NCBI GenBank assembly: GCA_037367405.1 | Contig: JAZKJV010010748.1 | Coordinates: 62,001-126,000 of the forward strand | Length of the DNA stretch: 64,000 bases | Source: Ottelia alismoides | Lineage: Eukaryota > Streptophyta > Magnoliopsida > Alismatales > Hydrocharitaceae | Direction: 5' to 3' | In this document: piece after piece, positions 58,844 through 64,000 of the stretch | Layout: every line of letters starts with the position of its first letter | Position numbering within the stretch: the first letter of the stretch is position 1 | The notes under the pieces: model-generated | Databases searched by the model: none | What the model saw: only the letters and a program-made list of their open reading frames with translations | What the model was told of the DNA's origin: nothing | Program-made: the position numbers and the translations under genes

Positions 58844-60170
58844 CATGTTGAAAAAAACAAGTAGCAGAAAGAATGTGGTTTTCATAACGACCATAAGCCA
58901 TTTGGATTAGATATTTTTATTTAAAAGTCTAGGTTAGATGACCAACATGGGTCAAAAACCATTATTATTGTTTGGGAAGGAAAAGTGAACCAAAAACACA
59001 AGATATCAGGTGACTGGTTCATAAGTCAAAAATCTTAATTATTTTATTTTATGCAATTTTTTTTATGTTGCAAACTTTAATGTTTCGAGCAGTTATGCCA
59101 TTCAAGATTTTTAGGTATGCTTAAAGCTAAGTTAAGCAAGCTTTATTTTTATCTTATTGATGCATGAAAGACTCGTCTTTATGGTTTAAATATGCAATTT
59201 ATGTAATGTGATGTTCAAAACTTTTACGTTCTATACAATCCATGCTAAGTTAATCAAGTTCAAAATGATACTTACATTAATATGCAATGTGTGAAGGCCC
59301 ACTAAACTAGCCCACATTGTTGTGACAACTTAGAGTTAGTGGTTGAGCTTTGATATTACTAGTTGACAATGTGAATTTAGATCTTTCTCCAAGCCATCGC
59401 TCATTTGTATAGGATCGATTACTCCCCCTATCGGTTGCTTTCGACAGTTATCTTCGTAGACGAGCGAGGAAGCCTTCCTCGTTGCATCACATAAGTCAAG
59501 CCGAGGCTTGCTACGTCTCTCTTTACAGCCTCAACTTCTCCTGAGACCAGTCGTGGATTCTCCTCGGTGATTGTTTGTGGCTTCTCCCTCGGTCATTGCT
59601 CCTTTATCAGTGCATAGCGTCTCGCTACCCTACTTGACCCTCAGCACCCACTCCCGCTGACCCTGTGGCTTGACTATGGATGATAATGGCTTTACTGGGG
59701 ATTCTTATTGCTTCGCACACTGCTCCTTCCCCATCTCCTTCTGCTACCGAGCCCTGATTCTCCTTCTATGTCTGTTGAGACCTGGAACAGAAGAGACCTC
59801 AACTGTAAGAGCATGACCTAGTCAAGTGACTCAGAGGCTGTAATAAGGTGAGCGGATGTCCAAGATGTGGTCGACGGGAGGATATGTGATATATAGTGCG
59901 TTTCAGGTCCAAAGTTGATTTTTCACATGATAGCGATTGTAGAAGAGATTTTCGAGATCAAAGATGATTATATATCTAGTTTGATGAGACTAAGATTCCC
60001 GTGATGAATGAGACATGGTTCAACCCAATTTTTCAGAATATATAATAAGCAGATACAACTTTTATATCCGGAAAGAAGAGCGTAGAAATGAGATTCTTGT
60101 GGTATAAGTCTGAAGCTGACCAATGATATTAATGCAGGTGCGGGAAGTCATGCTAAAACATAGATGATAG
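58844..60170. other. Intergenic, nothing recognised
   Basis: AT-rich sequence, with a more balanced stretch at 59400-59800 whose frames are all short. I see no gene, RNA or clear repeat. Confidence 0.4.
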
Positions 60171-60174
60171 GAGA

Positions 60175-60920
60175 ACAGGCGGGGAAGGCAACTAGATATT
60201 TAGAGTGAGACCTCAATCGAATGCTAGGATTCTTTTATTTTCATTCTTTATTGGTTTGAATTCGTCATGCTATTCCTAGATGCCAAAGCATGACAAAATA
60301 ACACATCTCCTTGTTAACAGGGAGCCCTTGATGTTCAATGCAATGCTTTAGACAGTCATGAAATAGTGTGAATTGCTAGTTCCTTTGACCCGCACGAAAT
60401 GATTGGCATCTAGGTAAGCGATAAGTAAGGTCGTTGGCTCTATCCCTTTCACCTTCTTTCGCCAAACATACTTGATTGGTGCTTGTTGGCGGTACATACT
60501 ATCATAGACCTCGGGGCAAGAGGACTAGATTATGGGGCATCCACCGTTGACAAAAAAACTTTGATCATGGGCCAAAAACTATGATGAATCCCTGATGTCT
60601 AATCGAGAGACCTGATTATTTTCTATGACTCGAAGTTCATCTCTCAACTCTTTCTTTATCATCTTTTTTATAATATGAAATTTGATAATAGTTCTAATAG
60701 TATAGTTTTAATAATTAGATAATTATAGAAAATCTCATTCTAATTAGCATAGATTTAGATAATTATCACTATTTATGTCAAACAACAAATCCATCAGCGA
60801 ATATGCTCGAGTCCTAGTTAGGCTTTTGACTATATATTAAGGACTCTCGGAGTCTCGCAAGGCTAGATCTCGGGTGCGAGACTGCCCCAAATATCTAGTT
60901 GCCTTGCTTGTCCCATCAAA
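60175..60920. mobile_element. Possible TIR element
   Basis: The 17-bp word aaggcaactagatattt (60185-60201) is perfectly inverted at 60887-60903. The similarity extends imperfectly to about 55 bp, including a 'gggacaagc' / 'gaacaggcg' end. I see no duplication or coding region. Confidence 0.4.
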
Positions 60921-62603
60921 AATGCAAATAGAGATTAAAAAAATTATTAGACTATCAAAAACTAGTTAAAAAAGAGATCAATGCTTGCTATTATATAAAT
61001 TCAAAAATCAAAGATAAGCCCTCGCTAATTTGCCACTTATATATTCGAAGTAGCTTGGTATAAAATTTCTAAGTTGCCTAGTATATGTCCTGTGACCCAT
61101 TTTGGGCTTAAACTCATGTCAATGAGGTTAGGATCTCCACTCTAAATTAATCATTTTTTTTGAGATAAAGGAATGAAGACGTCGACTTAAGTAAAGCAAA
61201 TATGAAAGAGACATCTAATGAAAAAGGTTGTGCCATCATAATTAAATTTTATTTTATAATCATTCTCTCCCCCGCTGGATTCGGATTTTAAATTCTCGAT
61301 CGGTTCAGTTCGATTTCAGTAGCATGCATGCATTATACACATTATGTTTTGCTTGTGAATTATACATGATCACAATGATACACACACACACACACACACT
61401 ACAAGTCGCATATAATTATTTTGTCCTATAATTATTGTAATATGCTATATATAACAAAATATTTGAACTAAGGCATGGGTTTTATGTCATGCTCGTCACG
61501 AGGATTAAGAGGACGGTTCATAAATGATTTTTGTTTACATTCTCTTGTTCGTAGATTGGACAACTAGATGGAAAGAGAGAGAGAGAGATGATCCCCTACC
61601 ACAGTAAATAGATATGTTATTATGAACATCAGGTTAGGATCCATCAACATCAGTTAAACCCAAGGCCAAATCGTATAATCTATCTCATTAAATAAAAGGG
61701 TTCGGCTTGAACCGATCTTTATTGAATACCATGAGCACATGGGCCTGACCAAAATAATAGCCCAATTAATTACCCTTATAATAACACATATTCTTGTATA
61801 CAATTATTTGAGTCTGTATATAAAGTACATTCGATGTTAACTCTCTCCACTTACAACAAACATGTGCTCATTCTTTTGCTATATCTTCATGTCAACATCA
61901 AATGTTTACTTCAAGATAATTAACAATGTTCTCCTTGCTCCTCATATAAGAGCCTCACCCAATCTATTTTTTTTATTTGTTAATGGTCAAATTTCGAGTA
62001 TACATATATCCTTGTCCTATATATCCTTATCCTTATGATGTCTATTCACCCTCGTCATTTAATCACTAGCATAGACACTTTCAGTTTCTCGTCTTCCTTC
62101 TCCATGTCCTAAAAAAAGAATAAACTACATTGAACTATACACTCGATTTCAATGTCATACCTAAACATTAAAATGTAATAATATGGCACCCAATTTTTAT
62201 CTGTCTTGACACAATCCTTCACTATTGAAATCTCGTTACGAAATCTCGTTGATCATTTCATCTTTCTTATCATAAATCGCAATAACTCAAAACCACATTG
62301 AGATAAATGTTAACAATCAGGTACCACATTGCTATCTTTTAAAGTTTAGGTAATGTCATTGTTAGAAGATCGACAAATCCGAATCGAACAGAGCCCATTT
62401 GCAACGTCAGATAATCATAATAAAAAAATAATGGACCACAACTCGGCCCGCAAATGAAAAGATCTTTGAGCTAGGTAACACCTGACATGGAAGGCCTCCG
62501 TTCGCTTTTACCTACATGTACGTAAATGTTCGAGATCGATGATGATGATGATGATCCGATTTATTTTGCATTTTGAAAATTATATTGAATGCATAACTGT
62601 TAA
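60921..62603. other. Intergenic, AT-rich, short microsatellites
   Basis: A (CA)n run lies near 61380-61399, a (GA)n run near 61576-61588 and a (GAT)n run near 62538-62555. There are no supported genes. Confidence 0.45.
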
Positions 62604-63103
62604 TAGGGATGAAAACGAATGCGAATATATTCATATCCGAGCCGCTACGTTTTATACATATTTGACATTCATAATCGTATTCATTTTAAAATGGATGCGG
62701 ATATGGACATCACTTTGACATTCACTAATATTCGCATTCATATTCATATATTCGTTTTCGTACATAAGTATAATAATATATTTATTTATAATTGTGTGTA
62801 ACAACATTTTATGATTGCTTTCAACATTATTGATATAATTGTTTATGAAATTACTATATCTAATATACCTATTTTATGTGTAAATCATCCTAAACATGTA
62901 TATTTTAGTTAATCTATTAAAATTTTCTGTTATTATTCGTATCCGATTCGTACTCGTTTTACATTCGTTTTCGTTTTTAAGGGTATGCTAACAGATTTTT
63001 CACATCCATCAATATTCGTATCCGCATTCGTATTCATATTTTAAAATAGATAAGGATATGATTATACATATATTAGTATTCATATCCGACCATTTCATCC
63101 CTA
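62604..63103. mobile_element. MITE with TAGGGATGAAA ends
   Basis: The left end tagggatgaaaacgaatgcg is inverted at the right (catttcatcccta). Inside, ggatatg/cgtattcgtatt-type words recur in both orientations. The flanks actgttaa and actgcttaa are an imperfect 8-bp-type duplication. This matches a common plant hAT-type MITE group. The 60-codon frame inside is a repeat artefact. Confidence 0.65.
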
Positions 63104-64000
63104 CTGCTTAACATTGACAGAGGTGCAGTATCGGATTGATTCAACTAAGCTTTCATGGATAACAAAAAGTTGGATACAGAATCCGATTGGTTCAATCAAG
63201 ATCTAACATGCATATAGGTTTTCAGTGGAATGCGGTCCATTTTCGAAGGGAGATTACTGAAAGAGACATAAGCAAAAGATATTTACCCGTACTACATTCT
63301 TGGATTGGAATTAGTTGTATATATCTCACATTTTCTCTATTGTAATATTTGTTAGCTACAATCAAAGAAATAAGTTAACATAAAAAGAATATTATAATCA
63401 TGAAAATTATCAACATAACACATAAGTATCATGACATTTCATCGCATTTACCATTATGAATACTATTCATAGAAAGGTTACTCATCTGGCTAATCCTCTG
63501 ACATGAGGTTACTGCAGTCCAACCCAATCGTGTTACCAAACTGGTCTAATGCACTCTCCAACTCGTAGTGTCCCAATCAAAGTTTATCGTAGTTTGATGT
63601 TTGTAACTATTTTCTCATTAAGGAAAATTAAGATGGATTTTAGTAGATATGCAGAACAATATTCATAGATTCAATCTATATAGTTGGATTTTTCACAATG
63701 ATTTTGCATAAAAAAGAAGAGCACAACCGTCTATGTCAACATAGAACAATATTCTACCTTGCTTAAACGAGCATATACTTATCGTGCCCTTAAATTCGAA
63801 GCAAGAAAAAAAGATGGCAAAGAAACAACGTAAGTCGAAACAACGAAAAGTTCAAGTCACAAATCATTTGTTAGAAAGGGAGTAAACAAATTTTAAGCTT
63901 GCATTCGATGCTAGCTGAGGAAGGTGTTCAAAGCGCTAACTAATGTAGGTGAAGGTGCCTTGAAATACTCTACGACACCTTTTCGAGACTCCTTCCAGAT
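63104..64000. other. Intergenic, with a MITE remnant (copy IV)
   Basis: The region about 63630-63735 matches only the right arm of the dispersed MITE family (agatatgcagaacaatattc, then tatagttggattttt). No gene is supported in the remainder. Confidence 0.4.

Overview
This window is plant nuclear DNA and most of it is transposable elements. It contains Athila-type Ty3/gypsy retrotransposons with tRNA-Asp primer sites, a Copia-like non-autonomous element with an initiator-tRNA-Met primer site, hAT and Mutator-type TIR elements, and many MITEs. There is one clear cellular gene, an intronless calmodulin-like Ca2+ sensor whose coding region is very GC-rich inside AT-rich surroundings. That contrast fits a monocot, perhaps a commelinid. 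I cannot name the species.

Layout. Positions 1-12.3 kb are a mosaic of TIR elements: a 2.76-kb long-TIR element (2047-4803) holding three inverted-repeat elements flanked by (TA)n, then a 3.7-kb hAT-type element (5950-9662, perfect 8-bp target duplication) holding a Mutator-type element (6404-8011, perfect 9-bp duplication) with a C-rich minisatellite. The calmodulin-like gene lies on the minus strand at 12311-12865, with a TATA box and a possible promoter motif cluster. After it come another Mutator-type MITE, a triplicated 480-bp repeat (14813-16258) and a decayed hAT-like element.

From 18126 to 58599 there is one three-level nest. Element C is a small Copia-like element in a tandem LTR-internal-LTR-internal-LTR form (duplication CTTAT at both ends). 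Element B, an Athila-like element on the minus strand (21942-57511, duplication CTAGG), sits in the second internal region of C. Element A, an 18.3-kb Athila-like element on the plus strand (25401-43706, duplication GAGCC/GAGCT), sits in the left LTR of B. The unoccupied site for A is preserved in the right LTR of B. A Tourist-like MITE (23191-23577) is present in only one LTR of B. The order of events is therefore C, then B, then A, with the MITE at some time after B.

A and B both encode gag, protease, reverse transcriptase, RNase H and integrase, but both are broken by stops, frameshifts or deletion. Neither shows an env-like ORF. Just downstream of integrase, both carry the same ordered set of four stem-loops, and each G-run beside a stem resembles the element's own polypurine tract. 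This is the most unusual structure in the window. The last 5.4 kb are intergenic, with a MITE near 62.6-63.1 kb and MITE remnants.
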